DNA of 64,000 nt from Terricaulis sp. (lineage in GTDB: Bacteria; Pseudomonadota; Alphaproteobacteria; Caulobacterales; Aquidulcibacteraceae): positions 248,001 through 312,000 of the forward strand of contig JANPZV010000008.1 of the NCBI GenBank assembly GCA_024707365.1, in the 5' to 3' direction. A program made the position numbers and the translations under genes. Of the stretch, positions 9,556-17,386 are shown one piece after another; the stretch's first letter is position 1; each line of letters begins with the position of its first letter. The notes beneath the pieces are model-generated. The model saw only the letters and a program-made list of their open reading frames with translations. It was not told the DNA's origin and made no database searches.

Positions 9556-9867
9556 TCAAAGGCCGCTCATGAGGGCATCGACCGCGCGCACGATGGCGAC
9601 GCGTTCATCCGCGAGAGAAGCCACCTTTTTACGCAGCCGCGCCACAGGAATAAAGGCGATCTGAAATGGCTCCAGCGTCAGTCGCTCACCTTTGACCTCG
9701 AATATCGGATTGACCGCCTCAAGCATTTTCGGCGCGGCGATGCGCACCAGCGGCACGACAACCGTGGTTCGTGCGTTGATGAAATGCTCGGATTGGATGG
9801 TGATGACGTAAGGTACGTTCGCCTGACGCGCGCCTTCGGGATTCTCGAAAACGTCAAACTGGTTCAT
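9556..9867 (-). CDS. ccdB: CcdB family toxin
   Basis: Type II toxin of the CcdB family (103 residues), expected to poison DNA gyrase. It opens MNQFDVFENP and contains the long beta-sheet core VPYVITIQSEHF and VVVPL, and ends in a helix (VAIVRAVDALMSGL), as in family members. The start codon overlaps the ccdA stop (ATGA at 9864-9867), the usual coupling in this operon. Gyrase as the target is inferred from the family. Confidence 0.88.
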   Translation of the reverse strand: MNQFDVFENPEGARQANVPYVITIQSEHFINARTTVVVPLVRIAAPKMLEAVNPIFEVKGERLTLEPFQIAFIPVARLRKKVASLADERVAIVRAVDALMSGL

Positions 9868-10091
9868 TCCCAGTTGCGCCAGGCTTCGATCCAGGGGCCT
9901 TCGCGGTCGTAGCGTGCATTATATTCATCGACGATTGCCGCGGCTGCCGCGCGGGCGGCGTCTGGATCGCGTTTGACGGCCAGTTCTTGACGCAGCGTTC
10001 TGTCGATGAGCACATCCACATCGACGCCTTTGGCGCGGGCCGCCTCAAGCAGCGCAGGATCGATCGCAGGCGGTTTCACGTCATCGGCCAT
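9864..10091 (-). CDS. ccdA: CcdA family antitoxin
   Basis: Antitoxin partner of CcdB, 75 residues. The first part (LLEAARAKGVDVDVLIDRTLRQEL) is the ribbon-helix-helix DNA-binding region. The C-terminal tail, rich in charged and aromatic residues and ending WIEAWRNWE, is the toxin-binding region typical of CcdA. It probably represses its own promoter. It lies 31 bases downstream of purD in the same direction. Confidence 0.88.
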   Translation of the reverse strand: MADDVKPPAIDPALLEAARAKGVDVDVLIDRTLRQELAVKRDPDAARAAAAAIVDEYNARYDREGPWIEAWRNWE

Positions 10092-10122
10092 GCGCGCAGG
10101 CTAGCACGGCCTTGCCGCATCG

Positions 10123-11397
10123 TCAGCCCAGCGCGCGCCAGCCTATATCGCTGCGGCAGAAGCCGCCCGGCCAGTCGATCCGCTCCACCGCCGCATAGGC
10201 GCGCGCGATCGCCGCTTTGAGATCGTCGCCGATAGCCGTAACGGAGAGCACGCGCCCGCCATCGGCGCGCAGGGTGCCATCCTCGTCCTCGCGCGTGCCG
10301 GCATGGAACACGACCACGTCCGCCAGCGCGTTCGCCTCCGGCACGCCGCGAATGATCGAGCCTTTCAGCGGCTCATCGGGATAGCCTTGCGCGGCGTACA
10401 CCACCGTCACCGCCGGCTTTGCGTCCCATTCCAGCGGCGCCGCGCTTGCCAGCTCGCCCTTCGCCGCGGCCAGCAGCACGGGCGCGAAATCGCTGGCGAG
10501 GCGCCGCATCAGCACCTGGCATTCAGGATCGCCAAAGCGCACGTTGAACTCGATCAGCTTCGGCCCCGCGGGCGTGATCATCAGCCCGGCGAACAGCACG
10601 CCCACGAAGGGCCGCCCCTCGGCCTTCATGCCGGCCAGCGTCGGCAGGATGATCTCGTCCATCGTCTGATCGCGCACCTTGTCGGTGAAAACCGGCGCGG
10701 GTGAATAGGCGCCCATGCCGCCGGTGTTGGGGCCTTTATCGCCGTCATAGGCGCGCTTGTGATCTTGCGCGGCGATCAGCGGGATCGCGGTTTCGCCGTC
10801 GCAGATGGCGAAGAAGCTGGCCTCTTCGCCCGGCAGGAAATCCTCGATGACGATGCGTTGGCCCGCCGTGCCGAACTTGCGCAGGAACAGCACTTCATCG
10901 ATCGCCTTATCCGCTTGCGCGCGCGTTTCGGCGATGATGACGCCTTTGCCCGCCGCCAGCCCATCGGCCTTGATCACGAACGGCGGCTCGCGGTTCGCGA
11001 GATAGGCTTTGGCGCGGATCGCATCGTCGAACACTTTGTAATCGGCGGTGGGCACGCCATGGCGCTGGCAGAAATCCTTCATGAAGGCCTTGGAGCCTTC
11101 CAATTCCGCCGCCGCCTTGCTTGGCCCGAAGCAGGGAATGCCAAGGGTTTTCAGCGCATCGGCCAGCCCCGCCACCGCCGCCGCCTCCGGGCCGATCACC
11201 ACCAGCCCCGCCTGCTCGCGCGCGGCCAGCGCCGCCAGCTCGCGCGCGTCATCGGCCTTGATCGCCACGCAGCGGCCAAGCGCGGCCAGCCCCGGATTGC
11301 CCGGCGCGGCGATGATTTCAGAAACCAGCGGGCTCTGCTTGAGCTTCCAGCCCAACGCATGCTCACGCCCGCCCGAACCGACGATCAGAATCTTCAT
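10123..11397 (-). CDS. purD: Phosphoribosylamine-glycine ligase
   Basis: Second enzyme of purine synthesis: ATP-dependent joining of glycine to phosphoribosylamine. At 424 residues it is full length. N-domain MKILIVGSGGREHALGW, ATP-grasp residues in FVIKADGLAAGKGV, PNTGGMGAYSPAP and the metal site IEFNVRFGDPECQ are all present. It is cytoplasmic. The start ATG at 11397 coincides with the family N-terminus. Confidence 0.97.
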   Translation of the reverse strand: MKILIVGSGGREHALGWKLKQSPLVSEIIAAPGNPGLAALGRCVAIKADDARELAALAAREQAGLVVIGPEAAAVAGLADALKTLGIPCFGPSKAAAELEGSKAFMKDFCQRHGVPTADYKVFDDAIRAKAYLANREPPFVIKADGLAAGKGVIIAETRAQADKAIDEVLFLRKFGTAGQRIVIEDFLPGEEASFFAICDGETAIPLIAAQDHKRAYDGDKGPNTGGMGAYSPAPVFTDKVRDQTMDEIILPTLAGMKAEGRPFVGVLFAGLMITPAGPKLIEFNVRFGDPECQVLMRRLASDFAPVLLAAAKGELASAAPLEWDAKPAVTVVYAAQGYPDEPLKGSIIRGVPEANALADVVVFHAGTREDEDGTLRADGGRVLSVTAIGDDLKAAIARAYAAVERIDWPGGFCRSDIGWRALG

Positions 11398-11430
11398 GGC
11401 GCTTTGTTTATGGCGGCCCGCTGCGGCGCG

Positions 11431-11985
11431 CTAGAACTTCCGCACCCAGGCGGCGAAGGCGTCGAGATAGCGCGCGAGGTACTTCTTTGTCGCCTCGTCG
11501 GTCAGCGCGCCGGCCTCGTCGAATTTCTCGTGCGCGCGGAAGACCAGCAGTTCGGGCTGGGGCATGCAGAATGAATTGGTGAATTCAAACGCTTGCCGCA
11601 ATTGGCTTTGCCCGCGCGCCGAGCCGGTTTGCCCCGGCGATGCGCCGATAATGCCCACCGGCTTGCCGCCTAAGGGCGCGCCGCGCGCGGGGCGGGAGGC
11701 CCAATCCACCGCGTTCTTGGTCACGGCGGGCACGCCGTGATTGTATTCCGGGGTCACAAACAGCACCCCGTCCGCGCCGGCGATCGCCGCTTTCAGCGCC
11801 GCCACGGCGGGCGGATCGCCGGCGGCTTCCACGTCGCCATTATAGAGCGGCACATCGTTCAGATCGAAGCTCTCGATCGTCACCCCCTCGGGCGCGAGGT
11901 TGGCGGCGGCGCGCAGCAGGGCGCGGTTGAGCGAGGCTTGGCGCAGGCTGCCGGCGAGGCCGAGGATGCGGAGGGGGCTGGTCAT
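11431..11985 (-). CDS. NADPH-dependent FMN reductase
   Basis: Flavodoxin-fold NAD(P)H:FMN/quinone oxidoreductase of about 184 residues. The FMN phosphate loop is GSLRQASLNRALLR, the FMN ring motif TPEYNHGVPAVTKNAVDWAS, and GKPVGIIGASPG follows. Such enzymes reduce FMN, quinones or chromate; the true substrate is unknown. ATG 11985 (MTSPLRILGLAGSLR) is preferred because the extra twelve upstream codons lie outside the family. It is 33 bases upstream of purD on the same strand. Confidence 0.9.
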   Translation of the reverse strand: MTSPLRILGLAGSLRQASLNRALLRAAANLAPEGVTIESFDLNDVPLYNGDVEAAGDPPAVAALKAAIAGADGVLFVTPEYNHGVPAVTKNAVDWASRPARGAPLGGKPVGIIGASPGQTGSARGQSQLRQAFEFTNSFCMPQPELLVFRAHEKFDEAGALTDEATKKYLARYLDAFAAWVRKF

Positions 11986-12123
11986 GCCCGCAAAATAGGG
12001 GCTCACGCCGCCGCCCCGCAACGCGCGCGGCCCAATTCAGGGCGCCTCAAAATGAGGCAGGGGCGGCCGCCGCGCACGTTTTCGCTGTTCGCCTTGCCGA
12101 TTCAATGCGCTAGCCTCCCGTCG

Positions 12124-13530
12124 ATGTTCGATGAGATGCGGACGAAGGAGGGCGGGGTCCGCGCGCCCTATGAGCAGATCGCCGCTTGGCTTACCGCCAC
12201 GGGCGAGAAAACGCTGCAGCGCCGCCAGGTTGAGGCCGAAGCGCTGTTTCGGCGGTTGGGGATTACCTTCGCCGTCTATGGCGAAGGCGGCGATCCTGAG
12301 CGGCTGATCCCGTTCGATCTGGTGCCGCGCGTGTTTGGCGCCTCTGAATGGCGCAAGCTCTCGCGCGGGGTGAAGCAGCGCGCCCGTGCGCTCAACGCCT
12401 TCCTCTATGACGTCTACCATCGCGGCGAGATCCTGAAGGCCGGCATCGTGCCCGAGGCGCTGGTCTACCAGAACGAGGCGTTCCTGCCGGAGATGGTCGG
12501 CTTTGATCCGCCGGGCCGCGTCTATAGCCACATCGTCGGCGTTGACGTGGTGCGCACCAATCCGAACGAATTTCAGGTGCTGGAGGATAATTGCCGCACG
12601 CCTTCGGGCGTTTCCTACATGTTGGAGAACCGCGAAATCATGATGCGGATGTTTCCGCAGCTGTTCGCAAGTGTCGGCGTCGAGCCGATCGATGAATATC
12701 CCTCCCAGCTCAAGCGCACGCTGCAGGAGGTGGCGCCCCCGCTCTGCCGCGGCGAGCCCACCATTGTGCTGCTGACGCCCGGCCCGCTCAACAGCGCCTA
12801 TTATGAGCACTCCTTCCTCGCCGATCTCATGGGCGTGGAATTGGTTGAGCCGTCCGATCTTTTCGTCGAAGGCGGCAAGTGCTGGATGCGCACCACCCAA
12901 GGCCCGCAGCGCGTGGACGTGATCTACCGCCGCATCGATGACGCTTATCTCGATCCGCTCGCCTTCCGTCCCGATAGCTTGCTTGGCGTGCCGGGCTTGT
13001 TTGGCGCCTATCGCGCCGGCGCTGTCACGCTGTGCTCGGCGCCTGGCGCGGGCATCGCCGATGATAAGGCCATCTACGTGTTCACGCCCGAGATGATCCG
13101 CTTCTATCTGGGCGAAGAGCCGATCCTTAAAAACGTCGAAACCTGGCGCTGCGCCATTGAAGGCGAGCGCGATCATGTGCTCGCCAATCTCAAGGATTTG
13201 GTGGTCAAGCAGGTGCACGGTTCGGGCGGCTACGGCATGCTGATCGGCCCGCACGCGGCCAAGAAGGAGATCGAGGCTTTCCGCAAGAAGATCATCGCCG
13301 AGCCGGAAAACTACATCGCCCAGCCCACGCTTGAGCTCTCCTCCGCGCCCACGCTTTGCGGCGATGCGCTGGAGAACCGCCATGTCGATTTCCGCCCGTT
13401 TTGTCTCGTGGGCAAGGAGGTGCGCTTAACGCCTGGCGGGCTCACGCGCGTGGCGCTGACCAAGGGTTCGCTGGTGGTGAACTCAAGCCAGGGCGGGGGC
13501 GTGAAGGATACGTGGGTGCTTTCCGAATGA
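12124..13530 (+). CDS. Circularly permuted ATP-grasp protein (DUF404/DUF407), Anbu-cluster ligase
   Basis: A 468-residue member of the circularly permuted ATP-grasp type 2 family, proposed to form peptide or amide bonds. Recognisable blocks: FDLVPRVFGASEWRKLSRGV, LEDNCRTPSGVSYMLENRE, LLTPGPLNSAYYEHSFLADLMG (given in two parts: LLTPGPLNSAYY, EHSFLADLMG), VVKQVHGSGGYGM and NSSQGGGVKDTWV. The ATG at 12124 (MFDEMRTKEGG) fits. It leads a set of four same-strand genes with alpha-E, transglutaminase and Anbu peptidase, the gene set known to travel with Anbu. The product made is unknown. Confidence 0.92.
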   Translation: MFDEMRTKEGGVRAPYEQIAAWLTATGEKTLQRRQVEAEALFRRLGITFAVYGEGGDPERLIPFDLVPRVFGASEWRKLSRGVKQRARALNAFLYDVYHRGEILKAGIVPEALVYQNEAFLPEMVGFDPPGRVYSHIVGVDVVRTNPNEFQVLEDNCRTPSGVSYMLENREIMMRMFPQLFASVGVEPIDEYPSQLKRTLQEVAPPLCRGEPTIVLLTPGPLNSAYYEHSFLADLMGVELVEPSDLFVEGGKCWMRTTQGPQRVDVIYRRIDDAYLDPLAFRPDSLLGVPGLFGAYRAGAVTLCSAPGAGIADDKAIYVFTPEMIRFYLGEEPILKNVETWRCAIEGERDHVLANLKDLVVKQVHGSGGYGMLIGPHAAKKEIEAFRKKIIAEPENYIAQPTLELSSAPTLCGDALENRHVDFRPFCLVGKEVRLTPGGLTRVALTKGSLVVNSSQGGGVKDTWVLSE

Positions 13531-13548
13531 GGATGCGCCGCGCACCAT

Positions 13549-13654
13549 CACCCATCCCCGGATTGGCCGCAGGCCAAGTCCGGGGCCCATACCCGCAAAC
13601 GTTTGCGTTTATAGGCCCCGGGCTCGCCGCTGCGCGTCGCCCCGGGGATGGGTG
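13549..13654. repeat. Dispersed palindromic element, family B (copy 1)
   Basis: A unit bounded by CACCCATCCCCGG and CCGGGGATGGGTG. It contains GGCCGCAGGCC, CCCGCAAACG/TTTGCGTTTATAGG and a GC hairpin. Almost the same unit lies at 36069-36172. Here it separates the ATP-grasp gene from the alpha-E gene. Confidence 0.8.
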
Positions 13655-13681
13655 TTTGTGTGCGAAGCATCGGTGTTCGCC

Positions 13682-14608
13682 ATGCTGAGCCGCACCGCGC
13701 AAAACCTCTATTGGATGGGCCGCTATATCGAGCGGGCCGACGCCACCGCGCGCCTCATCGAAATGGGCCGGCGCATGACGATGCTGCCTTCGGCCAACGC
13801 CGAATGGCGCTCGGTTGCGCGCGCCTCCGGCAGCGCCAAGGCGTTGGCCGATGATCCCAAGGCCTCGGATCGGGCGATCATCATTCGGCTTTTGCTTGAT
13901 GCGGAAAATCCATCCTCGATCCGCTGCTGCATCGCCCAGGCGCGCGCCAACGCCAAGGCGATCCGCACCGCGCTGACGTCGGACATGTGGGAGGCGCTCA
14001 ACGATTCCTGGCGCCTGCTCGAAACGCTGGACGCGGATGAAGCGGTGTCTGAGCTGCCGATCTGGCTCGATTGGGCCAAACAGCGCGCCGCCGCGTTCCG
14101 CGGCGCGGTTGAAACCTCATTGCTGCGCAATGACGGCTTCATCTTCCTAAAGCTCGGCGAATTGCTGGAGCGCGCGGAGATGACGCTGCGCCTGCTCGAC
14201 GTGAAATACTATGTGCTGCTGCCGGAAACCGATGTCGTCGGCGGCGGGCGCGATTTCCATCAATGGACCTCGGTGCTGCGCGCCACCGGCGCCTTGCGCG
14301 CCTATCATCATGTCAATCGCGGCGATTACACGCCCTGGAGCATCGCCGAGTTTCTGGTGCTGAACCCGATGTTTCCGCGCTCGGCCGCGTATTGCTTCAC
14401 GCAGATTGATCGGCGCCTCAATGAGCTTGCTCTGCTCTATGACGGGCAGCGCTTTGCGTGCCACGACATCGCGGCGAACATGGTGGGCCGGCTGGAGGCG
14501 TGCGATATTCAGGTGCTGTTCCAATCGGGCTTGCACGAATTCATCGGTGACTCGATCCAGATCACCAATCGGCTCTCGAGCGCGATTTCAAACGCGTACC
14601 ATTTCTGA
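13682..14608 (+). CDS. Alpha-E domain protein (DUF403)
   Basis: Helical protein of 308 residues with the alpha-E (DUF403) signature MLSRTAQNLYWMGRYIERAD at its start, which fixes the ATG at 13682 rather than 13652. Later blocks FIFLKLGELLERAEMTLRLLD and LNPMFPRSAAYCF are also characteristic. The biochemical role is unknown; the family is nearly always beside the ATP-grasp and transglutaminase genes, as here. The transglutaminase gene begins three bases after its stop. Confidence 0.93.
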   Translation: MLSRTAQNLYWMGRYIERADATARLIEMGRRMTMLPSANAEWRSVARASGSAKALADDPKASDRAIIIRLLLDAENPSSIRCCIAQARANAKAIRTALTSDMWEALNDSWRLLETLDADEAVSELPIWLDWAKQRAAAFRGAVETSLLRNDGFIFLKLGELLERAEMTLRLLDVKYYVLLPETDVVGGGRDFHQWTSVLRATGALRAYHHVNRGDYTPWSIAEFLVLNPMFPRSAAYCFTQIDRRLNELALLYDGQRFACHDIAANMVGRLEACDIQVLFQSGLHEFIGDSIQITNRLSSAISNAYHF

Positions 14609-14611
14609 TCC

Positions 14612-15407
14612 ATGCGCCTCGCTGTCCGCCACCTCACGCGTTATGCGTACGATCCGCCCGCAGCGCGCGCCGCGTTGCGGCTCAAGCTTTTTCCGCCGCG
14701 CTTTTTCCTCCCAAGCCGTGCGCGAATGGCGCGTGGCCGTGAATGGCGAAGCGGTTGAGCCCAATTTCGTCAACGGCTTGGGCGAGGGCGAAGCGATCTG
14801 GACCAGCCTTCTGCCGCAAAGCGCGATCGAGATCGTGGCCGAGGGCGTGGTGGAGGCCTCCGATTCATCGGGCGTCGTGCGCGGCCTTGCCGACGCCACG
14901 CGCCCGGCGATGTTTTTGCAGCCCACCGCGCTGACAGAAGCCAATGACGCCATCGTTGCGCTGGCGAAAAAGGCCAAAAGGCCGGATGCGCTCACCACCA
15001 TGCACCGGCTCTCGAACGCCGTGCGCGATGCGGTGGATTACACGCAAGCGGCCACCCATCACGCCACCACGGCCGCCGAGGCGCTGGCCCAGGGGGCGGG
15101 CGTTTGCCAGGATCACGCGCATATTTTCATCGCCGGCGCGCGCGCCATCGGCGTGCCGGCCCGCTACGTCACCGGCTACCTTGCGCCGGGTTTTGAGGGC
15201 GATCACGAAACCCATGCATGGGCGGAAGCCTATGTCCCTGATTTGGGCTGGGTCGGGTTTGATCCATCCAATCGCCAATGCCCGACGGATGCGTATATTC
15301 GCCTCTGCGCCGGATTCGATGCGGCGGACGCCGCCCCCGTGCGCGGCGCCGTCAGCCTCGGTGCGGGGGAAGAGTTGAACGTAGCGGTTGAGGTCGCGCA
15401 GCAATGA
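14612..15407 (+). CDS. Transglutaminase-like cysteine protein, frameshifted
   Basis: Papain-fold transglutaminase/protease homologue of about 264 residues with the bacterial N-terminal extension (MRLAVRHLTRYAYDPPA). The catalytic triad is Cys at about residue 165 (GAGVCQDHAHIF), His in GDHETHAWAEAYV and Asp in LGWVGFDPSN. The first 30 codons (from ATG 14612) and the rest are in different frames. The T run at 14702-14706 has one T too many; removing it gives LFPPRFSSQAVREWRV, the family text. The gene is coupled to the peptidase gene by an ATGA overlap at 15404. Confidence 0.92.
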
Positions 15408-16144
15408 CGTATTGCCTGGCGGTGAAGGTGAACGAGGGGCTCGTTCTCTTATCCGACACCCGCACCAATGCGGGGCTCGATGATATTTCGCGCTTCCGCA
15501 AGATGTTTATCTGGGAGCAGCCGGGCGAGCGTTCGGTGGTGCTGCTCACCGCCGGCAATCTGGGCGTGACCCAGGGCGTCATCACCCGCATTGAAGCGGC
15601 GGTGGATGCGGCCTCGCGCGGCGAGGAGGTGGAATCCATCCTCACCTGTTCAACGCTCTATCGCGCCGCCGAATTGGTGGGCGAAGCGATGAACGCCATG
15701 CAGGCGCGCGATCGCGCCCGCATTGAAGCCTCGGGCGCGGCCGCTGACGCCACCATCATCCTCGCCGGCCAGCGCAATGGCGGGGAGATGCGGCTTTTCC
15801 TCATCTACACCGCCGGCAATTTCATCGAAGCCACCGAGGACACCTCCTTCTTCCAGATCGGCGAGCATAAATACGGAAAGCCGATCCTCGATCGCGTCAT
15901 CAACCCTGAGACGCCGCTATCGGATGCGCTTAAGGCGGCGATGATCTCGATGGATTCCACGCTGCGCTCGAATTTGAGCGTCGGCATGCCGCTCGACCTC
16001 GCGGTGGTGCATGCCGAGCAATATGGCGTGGTGCAATCGCGCCGGTTTGAGAGCGATGATCCGGTGTTTCGCCAAATCAGCGAAGCCTGGTCGCGCGAAT
16101 TGCGCGCGGCGTTCCACGCGCTGCCCGAGGTGCCGCTGCGCTAG
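15404..16144 (+). CDS. Proteasome-type peptidase of the Anbu family
   Basis: Ancestral beta-subunit (Anbu) peptidase, 246 residues, related to HslV and proteasome beta subunits. After loss of Met1 the N-terminal threonine (MTYCLAVKV) would be the nucleophile. Asp17 (LLSDTRTNAG) and Lys32 (RFRKMF), counted from Thr1, match the proteasome catalytic set. LTAGNLGVTQGV is the expected glycine-containing strand. Known Anbu proteins assemble into open helical or ring-like oligomers without an assigned unfoldase; the substrate is unknown. The ATG overlaps the transglutaminase stop, which argues for co-translation and a shared task. Confidence 0.94.
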   Translation: MTYCLAVKVNEGLVLLSDTRTNAGLDDISRFRKMFIWEQPGERSVVLLTAGNLGVTQGVITRIEAAVDAASRGEEVESILTCSTLYRAAELVGEAMNAMQARDRARIEASGAAADATIILAGQRNGGEMRLFLIYTAGNFIEATEDTSFFQIGEHKYGKPILDRVINPETPLSDALKAAMISMDSTLRSNLSVGMPLDLAVVHAEQYGVVQSRRFESDDPVFRQISEAWSRELRAAFHALPEVPLR

Positions 16145-16185
16145 CGCCGCTTGTTTCGGCTTCGCAGGTGCAGTAGCGCACGCTC

Positions 16186-17386
16186 ATGCTTTTCGTTATC
16201 GACCTTCTCTGCTTTCTGGTCGTCCCCGTATTCATGTGGTGGGCGATCCGCGGCGCTGTGCCGATGGCGGTTTTGCCGATCCTCACCGGCCTCAGCGTCG
16301 CCATCGCCGCCGATCGGCTCGGCTTCGATAAATCCGCGCTTGGGCCGTCGGAATGGGGCGAAACGCTCGGCTGGCTCGGCGTGCTGGCGCTGGCGTTCAG
16401 CGCCGGGCTTGAAACGCGCGTCACCAGCGAAGGCCCCAAAATGGGCGGGCAGGTGGTGTTCGCCGCGCTTGTGGCGTTGGCGCTGCCGTTCGCGGTGGGG
16501 TTTGGAATTGCGGCTTCGGGCGTGATGGATGCGGTGCTGTTGCGGCCCGAGGGCGTCAGCCCGCTTTTATCTGCTGGCGCAATCGGGCTTTGCCTGGCTG
16601 TGAGTGCGCTGCCGGTGCTTGTCGGCATCGTGCGTGAATTGCCTCTGGCTGATCGCCCGCTCGGCAATCTCGCGCTGCGCATCGCCGCGCTTGACGATGC
16701 GATCCTTTGGATTGGCCTTGCCGCGCTGCTGTTTTTGCACAGCGGCGATGGCGGGGCGGTGCTTGCCGGCGATTGGGCCAAGCTTGGCTCGTTCGCCATC
16801 TTCGCGCTCATGATCCTGGCGCGAGGGCGCATTGATCGCTTCATCCCCGATCATATCGCCATCACCATCGCGCTGGGGCTTGGCTATCTGTTCGCTGGCG
16901 CGTGGGCGTCCGATGCGCTGGGGCTGCATGAATTGCTCGGCGCGTATTTCGCCGGCGCGCTGGCGCCGAAAGTGTTGGCCGCGCGCTTGAAGCCCGAATT
17001 GCTCGGCAAAATCGCGCTGTTTGGCTTATCGCCGCTGTTCTTCGCCCATCGCGGCCTTAGCATTGATGGCGCGGTGATCACCGCCGCCGCGCTTGGCGTC
17101 ACGTTGGCGCTGCTTGTGCTGGCGTGCGGCGCCAAGCTCGCCGCCGTGCACATCGCCCCGCCCGATCGCGCCATGCCCGCGGCTGAGCGCACGCGGCTTG
17201 GGCTTTTGCTTCAATGCAAGGGCCTGATGGAAATCGTCGCGGCCACCATTCTGGTGCAGGCGGGCCTCATCACGCCCACCGTGTTCGCGGTGCTTGTCAC
17301 GCTGGCGCTGGTCTCCACCACGCTCACCGTGCCGCTCTTTCTCCTCGCCGCGCGCGCTGGCGCGCAGGGCCGAGGCGAAGGCTTAG
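16186..17386 (+). CDS. Cation:proton antiporter (CPA2/Kef-like)
   Basis: Integral membrane antiporter of about 400 residues with twelve or so hydrophobic segments from LLCFLVVPVFMWWAIRG to VFAVLVTLALVSTTLTVPLFL. LGVLALAFSAGLET and ELLGAYFAGALAPK resemble sodium/proton exchanger helices. As written, the frame lacks a stop and runs antisense through the next gene to 19344. A TAG at 17384-17386, overlapping the opposite gene's TAA, lies one frame away. The likely true end is there, with a single-base error shortly upstream (about 17350-17380). It starts 41 bases after the Anbu gene. Confidence 0.82.
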
